Shown here piece after piece: positions 1 to 10,600 of a DNA stretch of 64,000 nucleotides (positions within the stretch are counted from its first letter, which is position 1; every line of letters starts with the position of its first letter). The position numbers and the translations under genes are program-made. The notes below the pieces were generated by a model. That model was not told the origin of the DNA and made no database searches. It saw only the letters and a program-made list of their open reading frames with translations. The DNA is from Onstottus_B sp049273855 (GTDB lineage: Bacteria > Acidobacteriota > Blastocatellia > UBA7656): assembly GCA_049273855.1 (NCBI GenBank), contig JBASRN010000239.1, positions 1 to 64,000 of the forward strand, read 5' to 3'.

Positions 1-1370
1 CCGTAGACGCTCATCGCAAGCGAACGCGGAATCGGAGTCGCGGTCATCACCAGCACATCCGGGTTGTAGCCGCGACCGATCAGCTCGCCACGTTGAAGCA
101 CGCCGAAGCGATGCTGCTCGTCTATCACCACAAATCCCAGCTTCTGAAACCGGACGCCTTCCTGAATCAACGCGTGCGTGCCGATGAGCAGATCGACTTC
201 GCCGGATTCGATAGCCGCGTGAAGCTCGCGTTTGCGCCCCGGCGTAAGCGACCCTGTCAGCAATTCGACGCGGTAAGGAGATGAGGCGAGCATTCGCTTG
301 ACGTTTCGCGAGTGTTGCTCGGCGAGTATCTCGGTCGGAACCATGATCGCGGTCTGGTAGCCGCTTTCGATCGCGACTATCGCGGCTTGCACAGCCACTA
401 TAGTCTTACCCGAGCCGACGTCGCCTTGAAGCAGCCGGTTCATCGGACTCGCGCCGGTCATGTCGCGCACGATTTCGCCGAGCACTCGCTTCTGCGCGCC
501 GGTCGGCTTGAAGGGCAGCACCTTTCTGACCGCGTCGCGAACGCGCTGATTCACTTCGATCACAGTTCCCTTGGGTGAGCGTTCGCGGCCCTGACGCCGA
601 ACGCCCATCGCAAGCGCAAGCCAGAAGAACTCCTCGAAGATCAATCGCCGATGCGCCGGCGACTGAAACGCGTTGTACTCGGAGAGCGGGGCGTTATCCT
701 CCGGGAAGTGGATCTGCTGTATCGCGTCCGCTTTCGAGATCAGCTTGGCGCGGGCGCGCACTTCGGCGGGCAGCACTTCTTCGAACTCCGATAGATCGAT
801 CCCTGCGAGCACGTGGTGCATGATCGAGCGAAGCTGTTTGGTGCGGAGGTCGCCGAGCTTGCGATAGACCGGAACACGGCGGCCGGTATGAATCGGGTCA
901 GTATCGTCATCATCCGAAACAAACTCGTAGTCCGGATTCTCGACCTCGAAATGCCCGCGCCGCCCGCGCTTCCACAGACCATAAAGCAGAACGTGACGGC
1001 CGGGCGGAAAAGAGTTTTGCAGATAGGCCTGATTCCACCAGAAAGCGCGAATCTGTCCGGTGCCGTCGGTCGCCGAGAACTCGAAGATGCGCAGCTTGCC
1101 TCCTTTCACCGGATAAGTGCCGGCCACTCGCACCTCCGCTTCGATCGTGGCGTAGTCGCCGTGCTTGAGACCGTTGATCCGGACGAGCTTCGAGCGGTCC
1201 TCGTATCGCATCGGCAGATAGTGAACCAGGTCTTCGACGGTGACGTGAAGCGCGCTGGCCGCACCCATCGACGAGGCAACGCCCTGCGCGAGCTTCTGCG
1301 CGGTTCTAACAGCCAGCCGCGGAATCTCGTGAAGATGGAGCTCGTAGATCGGTGTTGAGAGCTTGAGCAA
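1..1370 (-). CDS. recG: ATP-dependent DNA helicase RecG, 5' part (C-terminus outside window)
   Basis: RecG unwinds branched DNA such as stalled replication forks and Holliday junctions. Reading the minus strand from 1370 gives the wedge/OB region (YELHLHEIPRL, then LVHYLPMRYEDRS and GTGQIRAFWWNQAYL), followed by the helicase core with Walker A LLQGDVGSGKTIVA, the DEQH-type Walker B VIDEQHRFGVLQRGE and motif III TATPIPRSLAMSVYG at the window edge. The frame is open to base 1, so the second RecA-like lobe lies outside the window. No ATG fits the amino end. I take TTG at 1370 because GAGGA lies 7 bases upstream and an in-frame stop lies at 1424. It reads away from the peptidase gene at 1812. The family call is secure; the start is less so. 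Confidence 0.93.
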   Translation of the reverse strand, partial: MLKLSTPIYELHLHEIPRLAVRTAQKLAQGVASSMGAASALHVTVEDLVHYLPMRYEDRSKLVRINGLKHGDYATIEAEVRVAGTYPVKGGKLRIFEFSATDGTGQIRAFWWNQAYLQNSFPPGRHVLLYGLWKRGRRGHFEVENPDYEFVSDDDDTDPIHTGRRVPVYRKLGDLRTKQLRSIMHHVLAGIDLSEFEEVLPAEVRARAKLISKADAIQQIHFPEDNAPLSEYNAFQSPAHRRLIFEEFFWLALAMGVRRQGRERSPKGTVIEVNQRVRDAVRKVLPFKPTGAQKRVLGEIVRDMTGASPMNRLLQGDVGSGKTIVAVQAAIVAIESGYQTAIMVPTEILAEQHSRNVKRMLASSPYRVELLTGSLTPGRKRELHAAIESGEVDLLIGTHALIQEGVRFQKLGFVVIDEQHRFGVLQRGELIGRGYNPDVLVMTATPIPRSLAMSVY

Positions 1371-1439
1371 AGTGTTGGTCCTCGCCGCGCGAGGGAATGA
1401 TGACGTCGACGCGGTGCAATTCTAGGTAAGTGGTCGGCG

Positions 1440-1811
1440 GCGGTCAAGAAATCTGCAGCCCGCGTGGCATAACGACGTGAAGTGTTGATGAAAATACCCG
1501 CGGGTAGGCGACTGTGGAGCCCGATGTCAATCCGCGTACCGTGAGCCAAGGTGCCTTCCAGTTGGACCCATTGAAACCTGCTCGAGCCGCTCAATTCGCT
1601 GACGCAACACGGTGCGCTGCAACTCAAAACAATCCCTTGCGCAATCGAGGATAAAGATAGAAAATGGGCGGGCTCGACTTCGCTGGTTTCAGTTTGGCAG
1701 TGAGTCCCTATACAGGCTGGTCACACGAGGCGCATTAGGCTGCGTGACCGCAATCAATCAAGGGGGGGAACCTAAATCGAGGTTCTGCCCGCAATTCTCC
1801 GGGAGGCAGTT
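1440..1811. other. intergenic leader region before the C25 peptidase
   Basis: No convincing gene. The short plus-strand ORF here has no family resemblance. Just before the peptidase start are two small inverted repeats: GGTCACAC with GCGTGACC around 1719-1749, and GAACCT with AGGTTC around 1768-1785. The leader RNA could therefore fold, but I could not match it to a known riboswitch. Confidence 0.4.
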
Positions 1812-4800
1812 ATGACCTCGATTTTTCGCACGAAGCGCCCATCAATGTCGCGGGCAGCGGTTTTTCTGCTTGGCATGACTTTCCTCCTCGCGGTGGGTCC
1901 GTCCTTGGTGGGACATTCTGTTGAAGGCGCTGGTCAGGGGAAAAGACAACCGACTGTCGACCCGATCACTATATCCGGCACAATTACGTACTGCGCTAGC
2001 ACCGTTCCGCCCGGAGCGGCCAACACCACCGTTAACTTAGGGGGAGATGTTGTGAGCAGTACGTCGACGGGCGCCGCACCTTCGACCGGAAACTACTCGT
2101 TCGTCAGTCTGCCTAATCCCGGCTCTTACACCGTTACGCCGTCGAAGGTTGGCGCTGTTACCGGAATCACGTCGTTCGACGCTGGGCGGGTACAGCTAGA
2201 CGTCTTGAATCCTAATACCGTGTTAACGCCTTGCCAGCGCCTTGCGGGTGATGTGAATCAAAACGGTTCGCTGACTTCGTTTGACGCAGGTTTGATACAG
2301 CTATTTGTGTTGAACATCCCGAATGCAGCTAACCATACAGGCGAATGGAGGTTTAACCCCGCCAATCGAACCTACTTATCCATAATTGGCAATCAGGTCA
2401 ATCAGAACTATGACGCACTGCTGTTGGGCGAAACTAACGGCAATTGGACGCCGGCGAGTCCAACCTCTCAATCGATTGCGCTCAGTAACGGTTCTGGCGA
2501 TAGCTCGTCAGGATTTGTAATTGAACCACCAGCGCAAGTCAGTGCGTCAGGAGAGCGGTCGGGCGACCGGGTGGCCCAATTGACGGGGAATGGTCCTCTT
2601 GCGCCCACAGGGGTAGCGGTCTTATTGCCAACCACAACGGTGCTGGCGACTGGAAACTTCACGGTCCCGATCCTGGCTACCATTACCCCGCCGGCGGTGA
2701 TCTCATTTGATCTGGAATTCACCTTTAATCCCGCGGTAGTAGGCTTTCAGGCCACGCCGGCGAGCGCCACAGGTTTAACCGCCGGCTGGAGCATAGGCTC
2801 GAGTTTTCCAAATGCGACGACTCTTAAAATATCCGGGTTCGGACCGGCAACCACGGGAAGCGGAGATCTCGTCAACCTGAATTTCACAAGAGTTGGCGCT
2901 CAGGGCCAGTCGACGGCGCTAACATGGGTGAAGGCTGACTTCGATGATGTGCCCGCATTCACGGGCAATGGAAACCTACTCCTCGGACCGACTGCGGTGG
3001 CGCTCGATGGGTTCGACGCTGCGGGCTATGACAACGGCGTTTACTTGAAATGGCGCACTGGTTTCGAAGCTGAGAATCTCGGGTTCAACATCTATCGCGA
3101 AGTCGCCGGCAAACGCACGCTGGTCACTCCCGACATCATAGCCGGCTCCGCTCTTTTGACCGGAGCCGCCACCAGACTCGAAGCCGGCCAGTCGTACGGT
3201 TGGTGGGACAAGTCGCCCGCCCATCAGCAGGATGCGCGCTACTGGCTTGAAGAGCTCGACATCAACGGAACCCGCACCATGCACGGCCCGTTCGATGTCA
3301 ATCGCACCGGGGGCCAGCCTCCAAAAGAAAGTCAGGCGGAGTTGCTAAGCCAACTCGGAAGAGGCGAGCCCAGGACGCGCCAGTTACCCCTATCTTACCC
3401 ACCCCCGCGCCCGGAGTTGTCGGCGCTGTCGGCGGTATCTTCTGCAACCGTGACGCCCAACCTCGCTTCGATGCGCGCTGTGAAGATGGCGATCAAAGAA
3501 GAAGGCTGGTATCGAGTCAGTCAGCAGGAACTGGCCGCCGCGGGGCTTGATCTGAAAGCCGATCCTCGACGGCTCCAGCTTTACGCCGATGGAGTCGAGC
3601 AACCGATGCTGGTCACCGGCGACGGCGCGATTGAGTTCTTTGCAACCGGTCAAGACACGGTTTCCACCGACGCGCGCGTCTATTGGGTGGTGAACGGCGA
3701 CCGCTCAGGCAAGAGAATCGCGGTCGCAGCCGGCGACGGCAGCGGCGGCGGCGTCACAAGCTTCCCTTTCACCGTAGAACGCAGAGACCGGACGATCTAC
3801 TTCTCGAGCCTCCGGAACGGCGAAACTGAAAACTTCTTTGGCCAGGTGATCACCTCGAATGGCGTGGATCAAGCGGTGGCTGTGTCGCACCTCGATTCGA
3901 CCTCCGGCGGCCCGGCGCAAGTGGAGATAGCGCTTCAAGGCGCGATCGATCTGGACGGCGCGACAGATCATCAGGTCAGAGTTCTGCTCAACGGCGAAGA
4001 GCTTGGCCGGATGAGCTTTGACGGGTTAACTCGCAAGGTCGAGAAGTTTGCCGTCGGCCACGGACAGCTAAAGAACGGCGACAATGTGTTCACTCTCATC
4101 GGAGAGGCGAGCAACCGGGATATCAGCCTGGTGGACTACATCCGGGTGACCTATCCGCGCTCCTACATCAGCGATCAGGACTCGCTCAGAGGTACCGCAT
4201 CCGGCTCACAGACAATAGAAGGTTTCAGCAACGCGGCCATCCGCGTCTTTGACATTACCGATCCGGCTTCAGTGGTTGAGGTGACGGGCACGATCGAGCG
4301 GCGTGGCGAAACGTATGCGGTCGGCGTGACATTGCCGGGTCAGGGAACCAGAACATTGCTGGCGCTCACAAACGATCGAATCAAGCGTCCGGCTTCCATC
4401 TCTGCTAATCAGGCCTCCAAGCTGAGAACCAAAAAGAACAAGGCAAGCTTTGTGATAATTGCGCGACGGGAGTTCTTCCAGGCTTTGCAGCCGTTGAAGT
4501 CGCTGAGGGAAAGCCAGGGGCTCAGGGTTGCGTTAGTCGACATCGAGGACATCTACGATGAGTTCAGCGATGGCGAGCGCACTCCGCAAGCCGTAAAGGA
4601 CTTTCTGTCGTTTGCCACAAGCACTTGGAAAAAGAAGCCGCGCTTCGTTTTGTTGGCGGGACACTCCAGCCTCGATCCGAAGAATCATCTCGGTTTTGGG
4701 GACAGCGACCTGGTGCCGACAAAGCTTATCGATACCGAGTTGATGGAAACGGCTTCCGACAATTGGTTTGCTGATTTTGACGGGGATGGGCTGTCCGAGC

Positions 4801-5468
4801 TTGCAGTGGGACGCCTGCCTTTCCGCACTGCGAATGAAGCAGAAATTATGGTTTCGAAGATCGTCACCTACGAAAGCTCAAGCGCTTCAAACGAAGCCTT
4901 GTTCGTGGCGGACAGCAACGACGGCTTCGATTTTGAGTCCGCCAGCGCGCAGCTTCGCGGGCTGCTCCCTTCAAGCCTGAAGTCGAGCCAGATCAACCGG
5001 GGCCGCGTAGACCCCGGTACAGTGAAGGCCGACTTAATCGACGCGATCAACCGCGGCCAGAAGATAGTCAACTACATCGGGCACGGCAGCGTGCATCAAT
5101 GGAAGGGTGACCTTCTGACCAATGACGACGCGCGAGCTCTGACCAACACCCGGCTTCCCGTGTTCGTGATGATGACATGTTTGAACGGATACTCCCACGA
5201 CGCAGCGCTGGATAGCCTTGCAAATTCGCTCTTAAAGGCAGAACACGGGGGCGCGGTAGGGGTGTGGGCGTCATCGGGGATGACGGGGCCCCACGAACAA
5301 AGCGTTATCAATCAGCATCTGTACAGAGCGCTGTTTGGCACCGGCGACATCAAGGGTCAGAAGCTTACGCTGGGTGAAGCTGTGATGCGGGCGAAAGCTT
5401 CTACGCAAGACTCGGACGTCCGACGAACCTGGATTCTGCTGGGCGATCCGACAATGAGGATCAAGTAG
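1812..5468 (+). CDS. secreted C25-family (gingipain-type) cysteine peptidase
   Basis: A 1218-residue exported protein. It opens with a signal segment (VFLLGMTFLLAVGPSLVG), then a carboxypeptidase-regulatory-like region and a dockerin-like pair of helices with GDVNQNGSLTSFDAG near residues 148-162, then beta-rich domains. The C-terminal third is the C25 peptidase domain: FVLLAGHSS, a FADFDGDGLSELAVGR calcium-loop-like stretch, catalytic His1091 in NYIGHGSVHQW and catalytic Cys1123 in MMTCLNGYSHDA. The ATG at 1812 has GGGAGG 5 bases upstream. Gene ends at a strong hairpin terminator. Likely a cell-surface or secreted protease; in Bacteroidota such proteins use type IX secretion, which is not shown here. 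Substrate unknown. Confidence 0.88.
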   Translation: MTSIFRTKRPSMSRAAVFLLGMTFLLAVGPSLVGHSVEGAGQGKRQPTVDPITISGTITYCASTVPPGAANTTVNLGGDVVSSTSTGAAPSTGNYSFVSLPNPGSYTVTPSKVGAVTGITSFDAGRVQLDVLNPNTVLTPCQRLAGDVNQNGSLTSFDAGLIQLFVLNIPNAANHTGEWRFNPANRTYLSIIGNQVNQNYDALLLGETNGNWTPASPTSQSIALSNGSGDSSSGFVIEPPAQVSASGERSGDRVAQLTGNGPLAPTGVAVLLPTTTVLATGNFTVPILATITPPAVISFDLEFTFNPAVVGFQATPASATGLTAGWSIGSSFPNATTLKISGFGPATTGSGDLVNLNFTRVGAQGQSTALTWVKADFDDVPAFTGNGNLLLGPTAVALDGFDAAGYDNGVYLKWRTGFEAENLGFNIYREVAGKRTLVTPDIIAGSALLTGAATRLEAGQSYGWWDKSPAHQQDARYWLEELDINGTRTMHGPFDVNRTGGQPPKESQAELLSQLGRGEPRTRQLPLSYPPPRPELSALSAVSSATVTPNLASMRAVKMAIKEEGWYRVSQQELAAAGLDLKADPRRLQLYADGVEQPMLVTGDGAIEFFATGQDTVSTDARVYWVVNGDRSGKRIAVAAGDGSGGGVTSFPFTVERRDRTIYFSSLRNGETENFFGQVITSNGVDQAVAVSHLDSTSGGPAQVEIALQGAIDLDGATDHQVRVLLNGEELGRMSFDGLTRKVEKFAVGHGQLKNGDNVFTLIGEASNRDISLVDYIRVTYPRSYISDQDSLRGTASGSQTIEGFSNAAIRVFDITDPASVVEVTGTIERRGETYAVGVTLPGQGTRTLLALTNDRIKRPASISANQASKLRTKKNKASFVIIARREFFQALQPLKSLRESQGLRVALVDIEDIYDEFSDGERTPQAVKDFLSFATSTWKKKPRFVLLAGHSSLDPKNHLGFGDSDLVPTKLIDTELMETASDNWFADFDGDGLSELAVGRLPFRTANEAEIMVSKIVTYESSSASNEALFVADSNDGFDFESASAQLRGLLPSSLKSSQINRGRVDPGTVKADLIDAINRGQKIVNYIGHGSVHQWKGDLLTNDDARALTNTRLPVFVMMTCLNGYSHDAALDSLANSLLKAEHGGAVGVWASSGMTGPHEQSVINQHLYRALFGTGDIKGQKLTLGEAVMRAKASTQDSDVRRTWILLGDPTMRIK

Positions 5469-5500
5469 ACAACAACTAGTCGTTCCCGGAGAAGGTTGTG

Positions 5501-5531
5501 AAAAGCCGCTCGTCGCCGAGCGGCTTTTCTT
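5501..5531 (+). terminator. rho-independent terminator of the C25 peptidase gene
   Basis: A perfect 12-bp stem (AAAAGCCGCTCG, loop TCGC, CGAGCGGCTTTT) followed by a T-rich tail, 32 bases after the stop codon. Confidence 0.88.
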
Positions 5532-5650
5532 TGCTGACCGGACGACTCGGTATTTGCGAGAGTCTGTTGTTCTTAGGCGCTCGCGTTTGACTTTGCTGAG
5601 CGGGGTTTGCTAGCGTCGTAAAGCGTCGTGACAGGATTGGAGGCCAGAGA

Positions 5651-6019
5651 ATGACTGACAATCGCGACGAACTCACAGCTCAACCCACCCTAACCGCACT
5701 ACTGGAGCGAGTGCAAAAGGCCGAGACGGGACTCTATCAAGCCATCGAGCGGCTCGCGCTCCGGATTGAAGGCCAAATTCAAACCGTGCGGAGCGAAGTC
5801 GAGACCGTGCGAGGCCAGGTTGAGACTGTGCGAGGCCAGGTTGAGACCGTGCGCGGCGAGCTCCACGACGAGGCCCAGTCTCTGCGAGATGACATTCGTA
5901 CGCAATTCCGCAAGCTCGAGACCAAGATTCAACTTCTGATCGAAGACATTATGGACGTTCGCGCCAATCAGCGTGACCTCTCGAAAAGGATGGACGGACT
6001 CGAGGTGAAAGCTCTCTGA
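5651..6019 (+). CDS. small coiled-coil protein with heptad tandem repeats
   Basis: A 122-residue soluble, highly charged protein predicted to be almost wholly a coiled coil. Residues about 44-71 are four 7-residue units of the form ETVRGQV, encoded by near-identical 21-bp repeats from 5780 to 5863. Each repeat unit is one heptad, so copy-number change would lengthen the rod without breaking the frame. GGAGG lies about 8 bases before the ATG. No catalytic motif. It resembles the many small acidobacterial and cyanobacterial coiled-coil proteins of unknown role; no function is assigned. It stands alone between a terminator and the M64 peptidase gene. Confidence 0.72.
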   Translation: MTDNRDELTAQPTLTALLERVQKAETGLYQAIERLALRIEGQIQTVRSEVETVRGQVETVRGQVETVRGELHDEAQSLRDDIRTQFRKLETKIQLLIEDIMDVRANQRDLSKRMDGLEVKAL

Positions 6020-6097
6020 GCTTCATCGCCTCGACACTTTTCGAGGAATGCCCTTCTCACTCACAGTCTTCTATTACCAGTACTGGACCGGAGTCTT

Positions 6098-7552
6098 ATG
6101 AGATCGACAAGAATTGATACGTACGTCGCCGAAAGCAGGAACCGGTTGATCGATACGTTGTTCGGGCTCGCCTGTTTCTTTCTCACCGCGGCCGTGGCGT
6201 TTGGCCAGACCAACGCGCCGCGCACGATGCGGGTTGACTACTATCACACCGGCAACGCTACGCAGGAAACGTTCAGCCTCGATCGCGTCGCCGTCGAACC
6301 GCTCGAGTGGCCCGGCAGCCCGCAAAAGATGATCGATGACACCAACCTCGGCAAGTACTTCTTCGAGGTGCGTGATCGGAACACGAATCGAGTCGTGTAC
6401 TCGCGCGGGTTCGCGTCGGTCTACGGCGAGTGGGAAACGACCGATGAAGCCCGAAACATGAATCGGACGTTTCATGAGTCGCTTCGCTTTCCCGCGCCGC
6501 CGTCGCCCGTGCAGGTAGTGTTGAAGAAGCGGGATGCCAACAACGCCTTTCGCGAAGTGTGGTCCACGATCGTCGACCCGAAGGATATGTTTGTCGACAG
6601 GTCAAAGCCTGCCTCGCCCGGACCACTGATCGAGCTTCAAAAGAGCGGCGACCCGGCGTCGAAGGTGGACTTCCTGATCATGGGCGACGGTTACACCGCC
6701 TCAGAGCGCGGTAAGTTCGAGAAGGATGCGCGGCGGTTGGTCGAGCTTCTTTTTGCGACCTCTCCCTACAAGGAACATCGCAAGGACTTCAACGTGTGGG
6801 CGCTGTGCCCGGCGGCTGAAGAGTCGGGGATCTCGCGGCCCTCGACGGGCGTCTATCGGGCATCGCCGCTTGGCGCAAGCTACGACGCGTTCGGTTCAGA
6901 GCGATACGTGCTGACCTATGAGAATCGCGCGCTTCGAAACGTCGCGCAGTTCGCGCCGTACGAGTTCATCGAGATTCTCACCAACTCGCGCACCTACGGC
7001 GGCGGCGGGATCTTCGGTTTGTACAGCACGGTGGCTGCCGACAGCGATCAAGCGCCTTACGTGTTCGTTCACGAGTTTGGGCATCACTTCGCGGGGCTTG
7101 CCGATGAGTACTACACCTCTCCGGTTGCGTACACCCCGGCGGCGGTAAAGACCGAGCCCTGGGAACCGAACGTGACTGCGCTTCTCGATCTCGCGAATTT
7201 GAAATGGAAAGACCTGGTTGCGCCAGCCACTCCGATCCCGACTCCGTGGCAGAAAGAAGAGTACGAAAACCATTCGCGCGAGTACGGAAAACGCCGCGCG
7301 CAGATCCGCGCGGAGAATCGCCCGGAATCCGAGATGGAAGCTCTGTTTCGTGAGAACCGCGAGTTCGAGGTCAAGCTGTTTGCAAGAGAGAAGTACGCGG
7401 GAAAGGTGGGCGCTTTTGAAGGCGCGAACTACGAGGCGAAGGGCTACTACCGTCCTGAAGTTGATTGCATCATGTTCACTCGCAGTCCGTCGTTTTGTGC
7501 CGTATGCCGCCGCGCTATCGAGCGAGTGATCGAGCTTTATTCCGGCCGCTGA
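6098..7552 (+). CDS. secreted M64-family metallopeptidase
   Basis: A 484-residue exported protein with a signal segment (LIDTLFGLACFFLTAAVAFG). Residues about 45-170 match the M64 N-terminal domain in style. The catalytic part starts at FLIMGDGYTASERGKFEKD and contains the zinc site HEFGHHFAGLADEY: His325, Glu326, His329, with the Asp336-Glu337 that characterises the family. The C-terminal CIMFTRSPSFCAVCRRAIE holds three cysteines that may form disulphides. M64 includes the clostridial IgA peptidase, but most environmental members have unknown substrates. It converges with the TonB receptor gene across an inverted repeat. Family call confident, substrate not known. Confidence 0.9.
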   Translation: MRSTRIDTYVAESRNRLIDTLFGLACFFLTAAVAFGQTNAPRTMRVDYYHTGNATQETFSLDRVAVEPLEWPGSPQKMIDDTNLGKYFFEVRDRNTNRVVYSRGFASVYGEWETTDEARNMNRTFHESLRFPAPPSPVQVVLKKRDANNAFREVWSTIVDPKDMFVDRSKPASPGPLIELQKSGDPASKVDFLIMGDGYTASERGKFEKDARRLVELLFATSPYKEHRKDFNVWALCPAAEESGISRPSTGVYRASPLGASYDAFGSERYVLTYENRALRNVAQFAPYEFIEILTNSRTYGGGGIFGLYSTVAADSDQAPYVFVHEFGHHFAGLADEYYTSPVAYTPAAVKTEPWEPNVTALLDLANLKWKDLVAPATPIPTPWQKEEYENHSREYGKRRAQIRAENRPESEMEALFRENREFEVKLFAREKYAGKVGAFEGANYEAKGYYRPEVDCIMFTRSPSFCAVCRRAIERVIELYSGR

Positions 7553-7571
7553 CCCAATCTGTCGCCGAAAG

Positions 7572-7647
7572 GCCACTAAGACAGGAAGGAGCACAAAGAA
7601 TACACTCACGGACTTGGTGCTGCTTCGTGTCTTTGTTCCTTAGTGGC
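7572..7647. repeat. inverted repeat between convergent genes
   Basis: GCCACTAAG at 7572-7580 is the exact reverse complement of CTTAGTGGC at 7639-7647, with partly matching flanks (ACAAAG, CTTTGT). It is of the widespread GCCACTAAG...ACAAAGACAC intergenic type and lies between two converging genes, so it could act as a two-way transcription stop. Confidence 0.6.
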
Positions 7648-7669
7648 GTTCTTCTTGTTCCGCAGCCCG

Positions 7670-10600
7670 CTAGAAGCTGAACTTCAACCCGAGCTGAACC
7701 TCGCGCGCGCGCCGGGTGGCGAACACTTGTCCGAACGCAGAATTCGTCTTCAAAAACTCCGTCAGACTGGTGAATGCCACGTTGTCCGGCAACAGGTTGG
7801 GAACAGTCTGACTGATATCGCTGACCGTTGTCTTGTTAAAGATATTAAAGAGTTCCGCGCGGAACTGCACTGCATAGTGCTCGCCCCATCGCCAGTTCTT
7901 TGCCAGGTTCAAGTCGGTCTCGAAGACGGACTCGAAGCGAAACGGGGCACGGCCGGAATGCCCAATCTCGCCTATCGCCGTTGGGATAAAGGCGAGCGGA
8001 TTGATGTAGTACGGAGTGCGGCTTACCCCGGTGGGTACGTTTTGAAACGGATCGCTCACCTGGTTCGGACGCGTCCCGCGCGGTCCCGGACCTGTCCCTT
8101 GAACGACCCGGTTCAATGGCAGGCCGGTCATAGCGGTCGTGATTCCGGCGACTTCCCATCCGCCCAGGACCTGGCGCAGGACAGGCCTCGCCATCAGTCC
8201 ATCCTTCGGATATGGCAGCTCGTAGACATAACTTGCCTTGAAGACATGGGTGCGATCGAATCGGGCGACGGCGCGCTCGAGAGCAAAGTTCGTGCGAATC
8301 TGCGGCAGGTCTATGGTGTCGCGGTCATTGGTGGCATCGGTCAGATTCTTTGACCAGGTATAAGCCAATTGAGCGGTTATGCCACGCACTCGCTGAACTC
8401 TAAGCGAGCTTATGAGCGCGTGATAGCGGAACGTCGCCGTGGTCTGGCGATCCCTGATTGTTGTGTAGCCCCGAAATGGCCGAGCGAGATTGATGCAGTT
8501 GTTCGGGTTGTTGGAAGCGTTCAGCGCGGGGTCACAACCGTCGATTCCTTTTGATGCATCGAGAATCTCTTGAGGCGTCGGCGCGTTTATGTCAACCGGG
8601 CGCGTCAGGTGATTACCGGCCGAACCGAGGTATCCGATCTCAAAGGCAGTCGCATTGCCGAATTGCCTTTGGATCGTCAGGTTCCACTGCTGAGTGATGG
8701 GTGTGACGAACGGATCAGTAGTAGTTTGGAGCGCGCGGGCGGCCAGCGTTCCGGGCGGCGTGCCCGCTGCCGGATTTGCAAACGTTATCGGCGTGGTCAC
8801 GGTGCCTGTCAGCGAAACCGTATTGCTAAAAGGCGGGTTGGTGAAGGCGTTCTCCTCGACTACGCCGACCAACACCTGGTCAAAGTAAATCCCGTAACCG
8901 CCCCGTACTACTGTCTTATCCGGTCCGCCTGTCAGCCTGCTCAGAAAGCCTTTCTCGGGCGCCGGGCTCCAAGCGAATCCGAAACGAGGAGCGAAGTTGT
9001 TCTTGTCATCACGCTGTACGCGGCGGCCAAACGGGGAATTGACGCCCGCAACCGCAATCCCATTGAAAGGATCGCCAACGCCCGCAAGGAATGAGGTGCA
9101 GGTCGCGTTCGCGCACTGGAGCGCATTTCCTGGATCAAAGAGTTCCGGCAGAAACACGTCCAACACATCGTTCTTGTCCTTCGGTTGCCGGTAGTACTGA
9201 TACCGAATTCCGTAATCCAGTTGAAGATCCGGGCGAGCCCTCCAGGTGTCCTGCGCGTAAAACTCAGTGCGTCCGAATCGGAGATTGTTGGTCACATCAA
9301 ACTGCGCCTCACTGTAGCTGCTTGCGCGTCCGAGCAAGAAGTCCGCGAGACCGATTCCGCTCGGAACTCCCGTGCGGCGTGTCTGAAGCCCGGTGAATCC
9401 AAAGTTGCCCTGAGTGACGTTGGCTGCGTTCTCATTCTTGGACTCCCAGCTCAAATCAACGCCAAACTTCAACGTGTGCGAACCCTTGACCCATGTCAGG
9501 TTGTCTCTGGGGTTCACGTTCTTGTACTCGATGTCGAAGATCTGGTTTGCGCCAAGAGTGGGCAGACCGGTGACGGTTATAAAAGGCGGAAGAGCAGAGT
9601 TGTTTTCCGGAAACAACTCGCTGTTGGGAATGCTCACGTTGGCGCGCGTGTATTGCCCGACGAGAGTCGAGCCAATGTTATTGCTCGAGATATTGAACGA
9701 GACTTCGTTTAGCAGGTTTGCGCCGAACACGCTGGTCAGATTAACCGAGAAGACCTGTCCGGGCACATTGGTATCCGTGGTCGCGATGTCGGGAAGAACA
9801 GGCGCGGTCCCGAGCGGATTGAACAACCCGCCCTGTTCGCGAGTTTTACTAAGGTCGTGCGTGTAGCGGCCCATCAGCCGGTGAACGCTGTTGAAGTTAT
9901 GGTCGATTCGAACTGTTTCTTGCCGCGTGTTCTGAATTCCGGGCGCCGCGGCTTGAATCCGATTCGGATCAAGCCCAGGTGTCGCAGCCGCGATCGTCGG
10001 CTCGGGGTACAGGTTCAACAGCGCTTTCGAGGTTGGGTCAATCCGGTTTGCCGGGATCTTGTTATCCTCAAATTGCAGCCCGGTGAGCGGGTCGATGATC
10101 TGTGTGCTGCTTTGCGAGAAATCTCCCTCGCGCTCGCGAAGGCTGGGGACGGTGAGGAAGCTTTCGGCGGGCTGTCGGATGACGCGCCTAAATTCCTGAG
10201 AGAAGAAGAAGAATGTCTTGTCGTGGCCGCGAGAGTATATTCCCGGGATCCACACGGGACCGCTGATAGTGAAGCCGAAATTGTTGTAACGGAGCGTCGG
10301 TCGCGGGAGACGCGGATCGCCGCACCGCTTGCCGATCGGGGCAGCCGTGCCGTCGTCGCAGAAGCGTCCCTGCGCATTGTTGAGAAAGCTGTTGGCGTTA
10401 AGCTTATCATTGCGGAGGAATTCGTATGCGCCGCCATGAAAGTCGCGACCGCCTCCGCGAGTGATGATGTTGACGACGCCGCCCGATGCTCGGCCAAACT
10501 CAGCCGTCGGCACCGACGTGATGACTCTGAACTCTTGTATTGAGTCGACGGTGGGCGTGGACAACAGCGTGATGTTCGACCCCACATCGACGTTAGCCAC

